Assembly (NCBI GenBank): GCA_023388175.1 | Contig: JAEWGT010000011.1 | Coordinates: 62,001-126,000 of the forward strand | Length of the DNA: 64,000 nt | From: Pseudomonadota bacterium | GTDB lineage: Bacteria > Pseudomonadota > Alphaproteobacteria > Rhizobiales > Devosiaceae | Direction of reading: 5' to 3' | Shown here: positions 50,318 to 59,885 of the stretch, in pieces | Layout: each line of letters begins with the position of its first letter | Numbering within the stretch: the first letter of the stretch is position 1 | Made by a program: the position numbers and the translations under genes | The notes under the pieces: model-generated | Seen by the model: the letters and a program-made list of their open reading frames with translations, nothing else | What the model was told of the DNA's origin: nothing | Database searches by the model: none

Positions 50318-51849
50318 CCCAGCCATTCGGCAATGGCCGGCGCATCGCCATCATCCGTTGCATGCCCGGCCGGCAGCACCTTTACAGTCACTGCGGCGCC
50401 CGCGGCGCTCAGCGCTTCGGCCAGCTTTTCGCCCTGTGCCCGGAAGGCGTCCCGCGCGCCCAGCAGGATCAGCACGGAAAGACCTGACAGATCAGCCTCG
50501 GGGGCCGCGTCCAGCACCATGCCCGGCCGGATCAGCACCGCCCGTTTCACCATGCCCGGATGCAGCAGCATGGCTGCGCCAAGCAGGTTTGCGCCATTGG
50601 AATAGCCGAGCGCGACAAGGTTCTCGGGAGCGAGCCCATAAGCGCCGCGTGCTTCCTCGAAAAACGCATCCAGCGCCCCCGATTCAAACCGGATGTCCTT
50701 CTGGTCAAAGATCGATGGCCCAAAGGCGCGGAACCAGCGCCGTGTCCCGTCCTCGGTGCTGCGGCCGCGCAGGCCCAACAGCGTTGCATGCGGCGCCGCC
50801 CGGTGCGCCAGCGGCATGAGATCGGCCTCATCGCCGCCAGTGCCGTGCAGCAGGACCAATGTCGTGCCGTCTGGCTGCTCCGGCGTATAGAAGCGGTGTT
50901 TATAGATCAGGTCACGATAGGCGATACGCTCGTCTCCCGGCAGTCCGAACTGTGGCAGCATCACCTTCATCGCCTCCGGATCGGGCGTGTCAGGCGGCAT
51001 GAACAGCGCCGTGCCCAGCGTTTCCAGCGTCTCGTCGGTGGTAAAGCCGGGCCCGTCGCTGGCCATCTCGATCAGCACATCGCCCGGCTCGCGCACATAG
51101 AGCGAGGTGAAGTAATTCCGGTCATGCACATTGGTCAGGCTGGAATTGCGTTGGCGCAATTGGGCCTCGACGGCCTGCACCTCGGCCTCGTCGGCCGCAC
51201 GCACCGCCACATGGTCGGCCGTGCCCGTGCCCGGCGCGCCCGGCCAGAATCCTGCCGCGTTGCGCACATCGATTACGTCACCCACATCGGAGACCAGCCG
51301 CTGGATGGGACCTTCGACGGCGCCTGGCCGGAACCCGAAATAACGCGTCAGAAAGGCGCTCGTTTCCTCCTGCACCACCGACAGCAGCGTCACCCCGCGA
51401 ATGCGCCTGATACGATGCTCTTCCGGTATATCGCTCTGCGGCATATCCAGCGCTGGGATATCCGCGCTCACCAGCTTGACCAGCACATTGTCCTTGTCGC
51501 GCAGGCGCAGCACCGTCTCGCCGAATTCCTGCCCCGTGCCTTCCACCTTGATCTGCCGGGTCAGCGCTCGCTCCAGCCAATAGCCGATCGAGCCCGGCGC
51601 TATGGCCAGCGACAATTCGCTGACCTGCCCGGCCCCCGCTTGTCCCGACGAGCCGCCCTGCCAGACGAGAAAGGTCACCAGCGAACCGGGGCTGGCGGCA
51701 TAGTCGCCATAGACCAGGTGCAACTGCCGCGCATCCTCATAGCCGCCCGTGCGCTTCACCAGCCGCAGCCCGAGAAACCCGGCATAGAAATCGACATTGG
51801 CCTGCACATCGCCGGTGATCAGCGTGACGTGATGAATGCCCGAGATCAT
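50314..51849 (-). CDS. VOC dioxygenase-like / alpha-beta hydrolase fusion (MhqO-MhqD type)
   Basis: 511 residues in two parts. Residues 1-290: two glyoxalase/VOC modules (ISGIHHVTLITGDVQANVDFY with first His pair; TADHVAVRAADE; VLIEMASDGPGF) like the ring-cleaving MhqO family. Residues 300-511: alpha/beta hydrolase with LVLLHGTGGDEADL, nucleophile elbow GYSNGANLLGA and catalytic His in PAGHATDDG, like the carboxylesterase MhqD. In Bacillus these are separate quinone-detoxifying proteins. The start overlaps the mutL stop as ATGA. GGGAGA is 6 bases upstream. Confidence 0.85.
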   Translation of the reverse strand: MISGIHHVTLITGDVQANVDFYAGFLGLRLVKRTGGYEDARQLHLVYGDYAASPGSLVTFLVWQGGSSGQAGAGQVSELSLAIAPGSIGYWLERALTRQIKVEGTGQEFGETVLRLRDKDNVLVKLVSADIPALDMPQSDIPEEHRIRRIRGVTLLSVVQEETSAFLTRYFGFRPGAVEGPIQRLVSDVGDVIDVRNAAGFWPGAPGTGTADHVAVRAADEAEVQAVEAQLRQRNSSLTNVHDRNYFTSLYVREPGDVLIEMASDGPGFTTDETLETLGTALFMPPDTPDPEAMKVMLPQFGLPGDERIAYRDLIYKHRFYTPEQPDGTTLVLLHGTGGDEADLMPLAHRAAPHATLLGLRGRSTEDGTRRWFRAFGPSIFDQKDIRFESGALDAFFEEARGAYGLAPENLVALGYSNGANLLGAAMLLHPGMVKRAVLIRPGMVLDAAPEADLSGLSVLILLGARDAFRAQGEKLAEALSAAGAAVTVKVLPAGHATDDGDAPAIAEWLG

Positions 51850-53651
51850 CGGCTTCTCCCGAACAGGCGCTCGATATCGCCCTTCTTCAGTTCCACATAG
51901 GTTGGCCGCCCATGGATACACTGGCCCGAATGCGGCGTTGCCTCCATGTCGCGGAGCAGGGCATTCATCTCGTCCACCCGCAGCCGACGCCCGGAGCGCA
52001 CCGAGCCGTGGCAGGCCATGCGCGCAATAACGGCTTCCATGCGGTCGGTGAGGGCAGCCGAGCTGTCCCATTCGGCCAGCCCGTCCGCCAGATCGCGGAT
52101 GAGACCGGAAATATCGGTATTGCCCAGAATGGCCGGCGTCTCGCGCACTGCAATGGCGCGCGGGCCGAACCGGTCAAGATAGAGCCCGAATTTCTCCAGT
52201 TCCGGCGCTGCCTCTTCCAGCCGCGCGCAATCCTCCTCGGGCAATTCCACGATCACCGGGATGAGTTGGCTCTGGCTGGCCACCGGGCCCGACGCCATCT
52301 GTGCCTTGAACCGCTCATAGACCAGCCGTTCATGCGCCGCGTGCTGGTCCACCAGCAGCAGGCCCGCATCGTTCTGGGCAATGATGTAATTGTCGAACAT
52401 CTGTGCCCGCGCCGTGCCCAGCGGATATTCGGCCAGCTCCGGAGTGGTCTCAACCACGTCCACCCGCCCGCTGGGTTCTGTGAAGCCGGACAGCTGGCTT
52501 GGCGCGCGATCGAAATGAAGCGGAGCCCGCTCGGCCGGCCAGCCATAGCTCGCCGGGCGCTCCAATGCCGCCGCTGCAGGTACAACTTGCCCTGCTGAGG
52601 TCTCCGGCGCCGTAAACGCCCCCAATATGTCGTCGGCCACGCTGGTCGAGGCCTTGAACCCCGCCGCCGCCAGCGCAGTGCCGATAGCGCGGATCACCGC
52701 GCCGCGCACCGCCCCCTGATCCTGAAAACGCAGCTCCGCCTTGGCCGGATGCACATTGACATCCACCGCGCCCGGATCAATGGCGAGATAAAGCGCCACC
52801 ACCGGAAAGCGGTCCCGGAACGTATAATCGGCGAAGGCCGCCCGCACCGCGCCCACCAGAACCTTGTCGCGCACGGAGCGGCCATTGACGAAATAGAACT
52901 GGCTGAGCGAATTGGCCTTTGTATAGGTCGGCAATCCGGCGAGGCCGGCCACCACCACGCCATGCCGCGCCATGGCCAGCGGCACGGCATTTTCGACGAA
53001 ATCAGCGCCCATCACCTGCCCAAGCCGCGCTTCAAGCGCGCCCTCGCCGCCAACGGCGGGCCAGTTTGAAGTGGTCCGGTCCGCGCCTTCGAGCACGAAG
53101 TGGATTGCGGGATTGGCCATGGCCAGGCGCTTGACCACATCGGTAATGGCAGAGCTTTCCGCGCGGGTTCCTTTGAGGAACTTTCGCCGCGCCGGCACCT
53201 GCGCAAAAATATCGCGCACCTCGATAATGGTGCCCCGGTTCATCGCCTGCGGCATCGGCCCGGTCCTGCGGCCATTGTCGACCACCAGCACCAGCCCGCT
53301 CTCGGCCTCTGCGGTGCGCGAGGCCACCGACAGCCGCGCCACCGAGCCGATCGAAGCCAACGCCTCGCCGCGAAAGCCCAGCGTACGTATGTCGTCGAGG
53401 TCGTCTGCCGAGAGCTTTGAAGTGGCATGCCGCTCCACCGACAGCAGCAGGTCATCCCGGTCCATGCCGTGACCGTCATCACTGATGCGGATCAGATCCA
53501 TGCCGCCATTGGCGGTGGTTACAACAATACGCCGTGCCCCGGCATCGATGGAATTTTCCACCAGTTCCTTGACCACGCTGGCCGGCCGCTCCACCACTTC
53601 GCCGGCGGCAATGCGGTTGATCAGGTCTTCGGGTAATTGGCGAATGGGCAA
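51846..53651 (-). CDS. mutL: DNA mismatch repair protein MutL
   Basis: 601-residue GHKL ATPase. N-terminal motifs IAAGEVVERPASVVKELVENSIDAGA (about 15-40), ISDDGHGMDRDDL, TLGFRGEALASIGSV; dimerisation/endonuclease C-terminus with DQHAAHERLVYERF, MACHGSVRSGRRL and SGQCIHGRPTYVEL. The DQHAxxxRxxYE-like metal motif is present in modified form (DQHAAHERLVYE). TTG 53651 is chosen because AGGAG lies 8 bases upstream. It overlaps the VOC-hydrolase gene at its end. Confidence 0.95.
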   Translation of the reverse strand: MPIRQLPEDLINRIAAGEVVERPASVVKELVENSIDAGARRIVVTTANGGMDLIRISDDGHGMDRDDLLLSVERHATSKLSADDLDDIRTLGFRGEALASIGSVARLSVASRTAEAESGLVLVVDNGRRTGPMPQAMNRGTIIEVRDIFAQVPARRKFLKGTRAESSAITDVVKRLAMANPAIHFVLEGADRTTSNWPAVGGEGALEARLGQVMGADFVENAVPLAMARHGVVVAGLAGLPTYTKANSLSQFYFVNGRSVRDKVLVGAVRAAFADYTFRDRFPVVALYLAIDPGAVDVNVHPAKAELRFQDQGAVRGAVIRAIGTALAAAGFKASTSVADDILGAFTAPETSAGQVVPAAAALERPASYGWPAERAPLHFDRAPSQLSGFTEPSGRVDVVETTPELAEYPLGTARAQMFDNYIIAQNDAGLLLVDQHAAHERLVYERFKAQMASGPVASQSQLIPVIVELPEEDCARLEEAAPELEKFGLYLDRFGPRAIAVRETPAILGNTDISGLIRDLADGLAEWDSSAALTDRMEAVIARMACHGSVRSGRRLRVDEMNALLRDMEATPHSGQCIHGRPTYVELKKGDIERLFGRSR

Positions 53652-53765
53652 GGGCGATTCTCCTACGTGGCCAATATAGGGCAGGGCGGGGCGCATTCCG
53701 ACCCGCATGCATCATTTGTGCCCAATCCGATTGACCATCGGGCCGCTGCCGGGTCACCTAGACGC

Positions 53766-55475
53766 ATGAATGCCGACCGATCCCCCCGACACAGATCATG
53801 GACGCATCGCGCCAATGCCTTCTGGGATTGGCTGGCTCATCATTTCTCCATGCCCGGCCTTCTGGTCGGATCGGTCTTCTTCACCCTCTCGCTGACGCCA
53901 TCGCTCCTGCCGCGCACGGAGACCGTTCAGGGCATCCTTTCCGGCTGCTGCTTCGCCGTCGGCTATGGCATCGGCAATCTCGGCCACTGGCTCTGGGGCT
54001 TTCTCGGCCTGCGCGTGCCGCCCGGCCCGGTCACAAGGGCGCTGGGCATTGCCGTGGCCCTGCTCGGCCTCGGACTCCAGCTTCTGGCGCTCTCCTATGC
54101 CAATACCTGGCAGAATTCGGTCCGGGCCGTCATGCAGATGCCGCCGGTCGATCAGTCCCAGCCCCTGATCATCGCCGCCGTGGCTTTTCCGATTGCCGCC
54201 GCCATCATGGTCATCGGCAAGATCATCGTGACGCTCATCCGCCTCGTCTGGTCCTGGCTCTCGCCACACCTGCCGCGCCGCGCGGCTTTGGTCCTCTCCA
54301 CGCTGCTGGTGGCCATCGTCGTTGCGGCGCTGGTCAACAATCTGTTCTGGCGCAGCGCCCTGCGTGCCGCCGATGGCTTTTACGAGCGGCTCGATGCGCT
54401 GGTCGCCACCGACGATGCGCCGCCCCTCGAACCCTTCAAGACCGGCAGCGCCCAGTCGCTGATCGAATGGGAAACCATCGGCAAGGATTCGCGCATCTAT
54501 ATCCAGTCCGGCCCCGACGCTGCCCGGATTTCCGCCCTGACCGGCCGCCCCGCCATCGAGCCCCTGCGCACCTATGTAGGCCTGCGTTCGGCCCCGACCG
54601 TCTCGGAGCGGGCGCAACTGGCGCTGGACGAGCTGTTGCGCATCGGCGCCTTCGAGCGCTCGGTCCTGGTCCTCGTCATGCCCGTGGGCACCGGCTGGGT
54701 GGATCGCGCCGGCATCGACATGCTCGAATATCTCCATGGCGGCGACGTCGCCAGCGTTGCCGTCCAATACTCCTATCTCACCAGCGCTCTCTCGCTTCTG
54801 GTCGAGCCCACCTATGGCGCGGAAACCGCTCAGGCTCTGTTCGATCTCGTCTATGCCTATTGGACCGATCTGCCGCACGAAAGCCGGCCACGGCTCTATC
54901 TCTACGGCCTGAGTCTGGGCGCGCTGGCCTCGCAGAACTCGACCACTGTCTATGACGTGCTCGGCGATCCCTTCGATGGCGCCCTTTGGGCTGGTCCGCC
55001 CTTCTCCAGCACGATCTGGAGCCGCGTCACCGAAAGCCGCCACCCCGATAGCCCGTTCTGGCTGCCCCGCTTTGGCAATTCGAGCGCCATCCGCTTCATG
55101 AACCAGTCAGGAGCCCAAGGCTGGGCTGGGCTGCCCTGGGGCCCGATGCGCATCGTGTTCCTGCAATATGCCAGCGATCCTATCGTCTTCTTCTCCTTCG
55201 ATGCCGACTGGACCCGCCCCGAATGGCTCGCCGCACCGCTCGGCCCCGATGTGTCGCCGGCGCTCAACTGGTATCCGATGGTCACCTTTCTGCAACTGGC
55301 GCTTGATACAGCTCTGTCGCAGAGGGCGCCGGTGGGTTATGGACATGTCTATTCACCGCACGACTATATCGATGCCTGGTATGAGGTGACCCAGCCGCAG
55401 GGCTGGACCCGCGCCGGGCTCGAAGCACTCAAAAGCGCCATCGACCCCCAGGACTACGCTCCATTCCCGCCATGA
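53766..55475 (+). CDS. Membrane alpha/beta hydrolase (Abhydrolase_9-like)
   Basis: 569 residues. An N-terminal membrane part with about five hydrophobic segments (residues 25-220), then a hydrolase domain with LYLYGLSLGALASQNS as the G-x-S-x-G nucleophile elbow near residue 370, and a late YGHVYSPHDYIDAWYEVT with a His. Fits the PF10081 two-part family; function unknown. It overlaps tadA by ATGA. Confidence 0.85.
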   Translation: MNADRSPRHRSWTHRANAFWDWLAHHFSMPGLLVGSVFFTLSLTPSLLPRTETVQGILSGCCFAVGYGIGNLGHWLWGFLGLRVPPGPVTRALGIAVALLGLGLQLLALSYANTWQNSVRAVMQMPPVDQSQPLIIAAVAFPIAAAIMVIGKIIVTLIRLVWSWLSPHLPRRAALVLSTLLVAIVVAALVNNLFWRSALRAADGFYERLDALVATDDAPPLEPFKTGSAQSLIEWETIGKDSRIYIQSGPDAARISALTGRPAIEPLRTYVGLRSAPTVSERAQLALDELLRIGAFERSVLVLVMPVGTGWVDRAGIDMLEYLHGGDVASVAVQYSYLTSALSLLVEPTYGAETAQALFDLVYAYWTDLPHESRPRLYLYGLSLGALASQNSTTVYDVLGDPFDGALWAGPPFSSTIWSRVTESRHPDSPFWLPRFGNSSAIRFMNQSGAQGWAGLPWGPMRIVFLQYASDPIVFFSFDADWTRPEWLAAPLGPDVSPALNWYPMVTFLQLALDTALSQRAPVGYGHVYSPHDYIDAWYEVTQPQGWTRAGLEALKSAIDPQDYAPFPP

Positions 55476-55924
55476 CCGATTTTCCCCTCAGTCCCATGGA
55501 TCTTGCCATCCGCCTGGCCGAAGAGGCGGCGGAGCACGGCGAAGCGCCTATTGGCGCGGTGATCGTGGAAGGAGAGCGGGTTCTCGCCGCCGAGCGCAAT
55601 CGCATGCAGGCGCTGGCCGATCCCACCGCCCATGCCGAAATGCTGGCGATCCGGACTGCGCTCGCCGCGCGCGGCACCGGACGGCTCGATGGCTGCGATC
55701 TCTATGTGACGCTCGAACCCTGCGCCATGTGCGCTGGCGCCATCGCCCATACCCGCCTGCGCCGCGTCTATTTCGCCGCCGAGGATATCAAGGCCGGCGC
55801 GGTCGAAAACGGCATCCGCCTCTTCGACCAGCCCACCTGCCACCATCGCCCCGAAGTCATTGGCGGCCTGTCCGCCGCCCGCTCCGAAGCCCTGCTGGTC
55901 GCTTTCTTCAAGACACTGCGCTAA
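55472..55924 (+). CDS. tadA: tRNA(adenine34) deaminase
   Basis: 150-residue zinc deaminase that converts A34 of tRNA-Arg(ACG) to inosine. Zinc site TAHAEMLAIR (His-Ala-Glu) and PCAMCAGA are present. C-terminal region DIKAGAVENG, as in TadA. Start overlaps the preceding hydrolase stop (ATGA). Confidence 0.95.
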   Translation: MTDFPLSPMDLAIRLAEEAAEHGEAPIGAVIVEGERVLAAERNRMQALADPTAHAEMLAIRTALAARGTGRLDGCDLYVTLEPCAMCAGAIAHTRLRRVYFAAEDIKAGAVENGIRLFDQPTCHHRPEVIGGLSAARSEALLVAFFKTLR

Positions 55925-55964
55925 CTGCCCGCCACACCAAGGTGGCAAGCTCATATAACATGAT

Positions 55965-55980
55965 GTCAAAAATATTTGAC
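55965..55980. promoter_or_regulatory. Inverted repeat GTCAAA-AATA-TTTGAC, putative operator
   Basis: Perfect 6-bp dyad in an AT-rich patch 56 bases before the membrane-protein gene. It is close to a further ATGTCAG half-site. Likely target of the downstream XRE repressor; not shown. Confidence 0.55.
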
Positions 55981-56035
55981 TCAATGTCAGAAATGATGGA
56001 TATCAAGTGCAGAATGCTTTGCACGGAGCTGCGTC

Positions 56036-56500
56036 ATGACCATGCGTGAACGGGGTGCCTGGATTTCCGTCGTCACCTCGCTCGTCGTCTTCGGCTACTA
56101 TTTCGCCAGCGTCTGGAGCGATTTCGCGCTGCGGGCGCTGGATGGCGACGAGCTGTTCTGGCGCTTCCTAAAATGCTTCGGCGTCGCCATGATCATCATG
56201 CTGCCCGGAGCCATGATCGGCGCCTATCTCGGTGGCGAGAGGTTCGATCCGCCGCCCGACGAAATGGAGCGCCAGATCGAGGCGCGCTCCAATCGCGTCG
56301 GCCTTATCGTGCTCGAAGTGGCCATTGTCGGTGTGGTGCTGATGAGCAAGTGGATCACCGACATTGCCCGCGCCGATTTTGCTGCCGATCCGGCCGGCGC
56401 GACGGCAATTGTGCTCATCAATCTCCTGCTCTTCGTCACCGCCTCGGCCGCAGTTTTGCGCGAAATCCTGACCATCATCCAATATCGCAGGCTCGCCTGA
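56036..56500 (+). CDS. Four-helix membrane protein of unknown function
   Basis: 154 residues with four membrane helices (about residues 11-28, 45-68, 90-108, 122-142) and a cytoplasmic loop DPPPDEMERQIEARSNRVG. It is paired with an XRE-type regulator starting at its stop codon (TGATG). Small membrane proteins of this type coupled to HTH genes are common in bacteria; role unknown. Confidence 0.75.
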   Translation: MTMRERGAWISVVTSLVVFGYYFASVWSDFALRALDGDELFWRFLKCFGVAMIIMLPGAMIGAYLGGERFDPPPDEMERQIEARSNRVGLIVLEVAIVGVVLMSKWITDIARADFAADPAGATAIVLINLLLFVTASAAVLREILTIIQYRRLA

Positions 56501-56733
56501 TGCCGCCGCCACCCCCGATCACCAATACCATTCGCCGTTTGCGGTTCGATCATGGCGAGATGACCCAGCAGGAACTGGCCGACCGCATCGGTATGACCCG
56601 CCAGACCGTCGCCGCCATCGAACAGAATAAATATTCGCCCTCCCTCGAAGCCGCATTCCGCATTGCCGAAACCTTCAATGTGGACATTGGCGAGGTCTTC
56701 CAGTGGAAGGCCGAGGACAAACCCCGCGCCTGA
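56500..56733 (+). CDS. XRE-family helix-turn-helix regulator
   Basis: 77-residue single-domain DNA-binding protein: TNTIRRLRFDHGEMTQQELADRIGMTRQTVAAIEQNKYSPSLEAAFRIAETF is the HTH region. Start codon overlaps the stop of the membrane-protein gene, giving a two-gene unit that probably controls itself through the upstream dyad. Confidence 0.88.
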   Translation: MPPPPPITNTIRRLRFDHGEMTQQELADRIGMTRQTVAAIEQNKYSPSLEAAFRIAETFNVDIGEVFQWKAEDKPRA

Positions 56734-56753
56734 GCGCGCCAAGGAGAACCAAT

Positions 56754-57725
56754 ATGCAAGCCTGGTTTGCCCGCCAATACGGCGGACCTGAAGTGCTGCG
56801 CCTCGAACAGGCGCCAGTCCCCGTGCCAAAGCCTGATCAGGTTTTGGTGCGCATCCATGCCACCACCGTCAATTCCGGTGATGTGCGCGTTCGCGGCTTC
56901 GATCTTCCGGCCGGCATGAAGCTCGTGGGCCGTCTGGCTCTCGGCTGGAATGGTCCCCGCCAGCCCATTATGGGCACCGAATTTGCCGGTGTGGTCGAAG
57001 CAACAGGGGCGGGCGTGACGCGGTTCCGCAAGGGGGACGCTGTCTATGCCTTTCCCGGGGGACGCATGGGGGCCCATGCCCAATATGCTGTTATGGCCGA
57101 AACCGGCCCCATCGCCCCTCTGCCGTCCGGCCTTGATTTCAAACAGGCAGCGGCCCTCTGCTTCGGCGGCACCACCGCCTTGTCCTTCCTCGGCCGGGCG
57201 GGCCTTGCGGCCGGCCAGTCCGTGCTTGTCCTTGGCGCCTCGGGTGCTGTGGGCCTGTCTTTGGTACAATTGGCAAGACTGCAGGGTGCCAGCATCACGG
57301 CCACCACCAGTGCGCCCAATGCCGAACTCGTTCTGTCAAATGGTGCGGATCGCGTCATTGACTACCACGCCACTGACATTGCGACCCTTCCTGATCGCTT
57401 CGACATCATCGCCGATGCCGTCGGAGCCACCAACTTTGCACGTGCGCAAAGCCTGCTCCGGCCCAATGGACGCTATCTTGCCATTGCCGGCGCTCTTGCC
57501 GAAATGCTTGGCAGCATGCGCAAGGGTTGCGAGGGGCGCCGCATGATTGCCGGTCCCGCCGCTGAGCGTGTGGCAGACATTGTCGAGCTTGGCCGCCTGG
57601 CGGAGGCCGGCCTTTACAGTCCCCATATCGACAAGGTCTTTGCCTGGTCGGAAATGCCCGCCGCCCACGCCTATGTGGAGACCGGGCGCAAGCGTGGCAG
57701 CGCGGTGGTCGAGGTGGCGGAGTAA
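56754..57725 (+). CDS. Zinc-free MDR family quinone oxidoreductase
   Basis: 323 residues. GroES-like N-terminal part (MGTEFAGVVEATGAGVTRFRKGD) and nucleotide-binding core VLVLGASGAVGLSLVQLARLQGA. No structural-zinc Cys cluster, so it fits the quinone oxidoreductase-like group. NADPH use is expected. AAGGAG is 7 bases before the ATG. Substrate unknown. Confidence 0.88.
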   Translation: MQAWFARQYGGPEVLRLEQAPVPVPKPDQVLVRIHATTVNSGDVRVRGFDLPAGMKLVGRLALGWNGPRQPIMGTEFAGVVEATGAGVTRFRKGDAVYAFPGGRMGAHAQYAVMAETGPIAPLPSGLDFKQAAALCFGGTTALSFLGRAGLAAGQSVLVLGASGAVGLSLVQLARLQGASITATTSAPNAELVLSNGADRVIDYHATDIATLPDRFDIIADAVGATNFARAQSLLRPNGRYLAIAGALAEMLGSMRKGCEGRRMIAGPAAERVADIVELGRLAEAGLYSPHIDKVFAWSEMPAAHAYVETGRKRGSAVVEVAE

Positions 57726-57807
57726 CTCACCGGCCCCTGCCTCTGCCTTCGGGGACGAGGTTGCCGGAACGCCGGGCGAGGGGACCTGACTCTCGCAGCG
57801 CGACCCG

Positions 57808-59265
57808 TCAGGCCCACGGATTGTCCACCTTGGGCCAGATGTCCCGCCGCGCCTTGCGATAATCGGTTTCCGCCGGCCGGTTGGGATAGGGCTTTCCCGC
57901 CGAGCAGTAGATGATCTCAGAAGCGATCCTCGAAAAGGAATCGTAGAAGTGATTGGTGGACTTGATCAGCAGGATTTTCCGGTCCGTCGGCTCGATGCCC
58001 ATCACCGAAAACAGGCTCGGGTCAAAACTCTGCGCCCGGGTCGAGTTGAGGATCACGTCGATCCCCTCGAAATGCACCCATGCCGCGTCGCCGAAGGGCG
58101 CAAAGCTTTCGCCGAACTTCATTTCCGCATTCTTGCGCAGTGCCTTGACGACGACGCGCTTGTCGATCGGCTCCCCGGTCAAGGGGGCCGATTTCGCCCC
58201 GAACCGCAGCATGATCTCAGCGCCTTCCCCGGCTGCGAAACAGATTTGCACGGCAATCGGGTCCCAGATCGTGCCCACGGCAACATCGCGTGCCCCGCGG
58301 TGGATCAGTTCGGCCAGCAGCACCGTGGCGTCGCCCGCCGTGCCGCCGCCGGGATTGTCCCAGACATCGGCGATCACCACCGGACCGGCCGGCGCGGCAA
58401 GGGCTGCCTCCACCGCCACCTTCTCGTCCACCTGGTTCACCATGAACGTGCCGCGCATGGCAAACAGCTCCCGGCCCAGTTTCTCGGCCAGCCGCGCGCC
58501 CATGTCTGGTCGGCCATCGGTCACCGCGACCAGTTTGGTGCCCATTTCCGGCACGTCGCCGGCCATGAAGCCATGCACCACTGAAAGCGACAGCAGGCCC
58601 GGCTCTGATTGCTCCAGCGCCAGCAGATTGTCGACAAAGCCCCGCATCGGCTGCTTGGATGTGGGGAATACGTCGATCATCCGGCAATCGAAAATGCTCA
58701 TCACCGGCCGGATTTCACCCTTGAGCGTCCTGACCGCGATAGCCCAGAGATCGCGGGCCCGTTCGACGAAATCGGTATGCGGAAATTCCTTGAAATAGAC
58801 GAAGAAATCCGCCGCCGCTGCGCGCTTTGCCGTGAGGTGGCTATGGGGATCGAGTTCGGCGCAGACCAGAACCTCCGGCCCGACTATGGCGCGGATACGC
58901 GTCAGCAAATCCCCTTCGGGATCATCATAGCCCTGCGCCACCATTGCGCCATGCAGGCCCATCACCACCGCGTCCACCGGCATGGCCGCCTGAAGCTGGC
59001 CGATGATTTCGTCGCGCAATTCCTCATAGGTTGCCTTCGCCACCAGTCCTGCGGGGTCGGCCCAGCTGGCGCTGCCCTCGATCAACGTCCAGCCCTCGCG
59101 CGCACACACCTCGCGGCCCACCGTGATCGGCGCGGTGCAGAGCGTGGGTGTTGCAGGATGCTGGCCGGGCTTGGCATGCAGCGACGCCTCGAATGCCCTT
59201 TTGTCGATGGCTATGGGCGAGAACGTGTTGGTCTCGGTGGCAAGGGCGGCGGTAAAGACACGCAA
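57808..59265 (-). CDS. M81-family peptidase (MlrC-like)
   Basis: 485 residues. The M81 pattern is clear: ETNTFSPI near the N-terminus, DAVVMGLHGAMVAQGYDDPEGDLLTRIR, VCAELDPHSHLT, EFPHTDFVERA, and DVWDNPGGGTAGDATVLL. Founding member MlrC degrades linearised microcystin; most members act on unknown amide or peptide substrates. TTG 59265 is chosen by length and AGGA 9 bases upstream. It is divergent from the catabolic cluster that follows. Confidence 0.85.
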   Translation of the reverse strand: MRVFTAALATETNTFSPIAIDKRAFEASLHAKPGQHPATPTLCTAPITVGREVCAREGWTLIEGSASWADPAGLVAKATYEELRDEIIGQLQAAMPVDAVVMGLHGAMVAQGYDDPEGDLLTRIRAIVGPEVLVCAELDPHSHLTAKRAAAADFFVYFKEFPHTDFVERARDLWAIAVRTLKGEIRPVMSIFDCRMIDVFPTSKQPMRGFVDNLLALEQSEPGLLSLSVVHGFMAGDVPEMGTKLVAVTDGRPDMGARLAEKLGRELFAMRGTFMVNQVDEKVAVEAALAAPAGPVVIADVWDNPGGGTAGDATVLLAELIHRGARDVAVGTIWDPIAVQICFAAGEGAEIMLRFGAKSAPLTGEPIDKRVVVKALRKNAEMKFGESFAPFGDAAWVHFEGIDVILNSTRAQSFDPSLFSVMGIEPTDRKILLIKSTNHFYDSFSRIASEIIYCSAGKPYPNRPAETDYRKARRDIWPKVDNPWA

Positions 59266-59389
59266 GGGATGGGTCCTGGCTGCTGCACATTTGGCGCTTT
59301 GGCGCACGCTACACCAAGCCGCTTGCGTAATCACGTAACAAATTTACATTTATGACCTTCCGATCTCGTCAAATCCTCGATTATTGCCC

Positions 59390-59395
59390 TATAAT
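59390..59395 (+). promoter_or_regulatory. -10 box of the RidA cluster promoter
   Basis: TATAAT 45 bases before the RidA start in an AT-rich intergenic region. The -35 box is not clear; TCGTCA lies at about the right distance. Confidence 0.5.
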
Positions 59396-59439
59396 GCGCT
59401 AACAGAAGAAATTAAATTTCACACTCTGAGGGAAAGCTC

Positions 59440-59823
59440 ATGCCGATCAAGCGTTACGGTGCGGAAAAATCAGGTGCCGGCGGCCAGAATCTGCCCTTCG
59501 CACGGGCGGTGGAAGCCGGTGGCTGGCTTTATGTGTCCGGTCAGGTGCCGATGAATGATGGCGAGATTGTCGGCACAGGCATCATCGAACAGACCCACCT
59601 GACCATACAGAACGTCATCGCCATTCTCGAAGAGGCCGGCTACGGTCTCGAACATGTCGTCCGCTGCGGCGTCTGGCTCGACGATCCGCGCGATTTCTGG
59701 AGCTTTAACGCAGTCTATAAAAGCTATTTCGGCGAACACCCGCCGGCCCGCGCCTGCGTGCAGAGCCATATGATGGTCGATTGCAAGGTCGAGATCGACT
59801 GCGTCGCCTATAAAGGCCCCTGA
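59440..59823 (+). CDS. RidA/YjgF-family enamine deaminase
   Basis: 127 residues. Family features GGWLYVSGQVPMNDGEIVGTG, LEHVVRCGVWLDD, and PPARACVQSHMMVDCKVEIDCVAYKG; the active-site Arg in PARACV is kept. RidA proteins hydrolyse reactive enamines made by PLP enzymes. GAGGGA is 9 bases before the ATG. It is the first gene in line with the SDR and PLP-enzyme genes. Confidence 0.93.
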   Translation: MPIKRYGAEKSGAGGQNLPFARAVEAGGWLYVSGQVPMNDGEIVGTGIIEQTHLTIQNVIAILEEAGYGLEHVVRCGVWLDDPRDFWSFNAVYKSYFGEHPPARACVQSHMMVDCKVEIDCVAYKGP

Positions 59824-59885
59824 ACCCTTCTCTCCTTCCGGAGGTCGGGGTGGGGGTGTCCACGTAAAGCCAGGAACAGACATAG

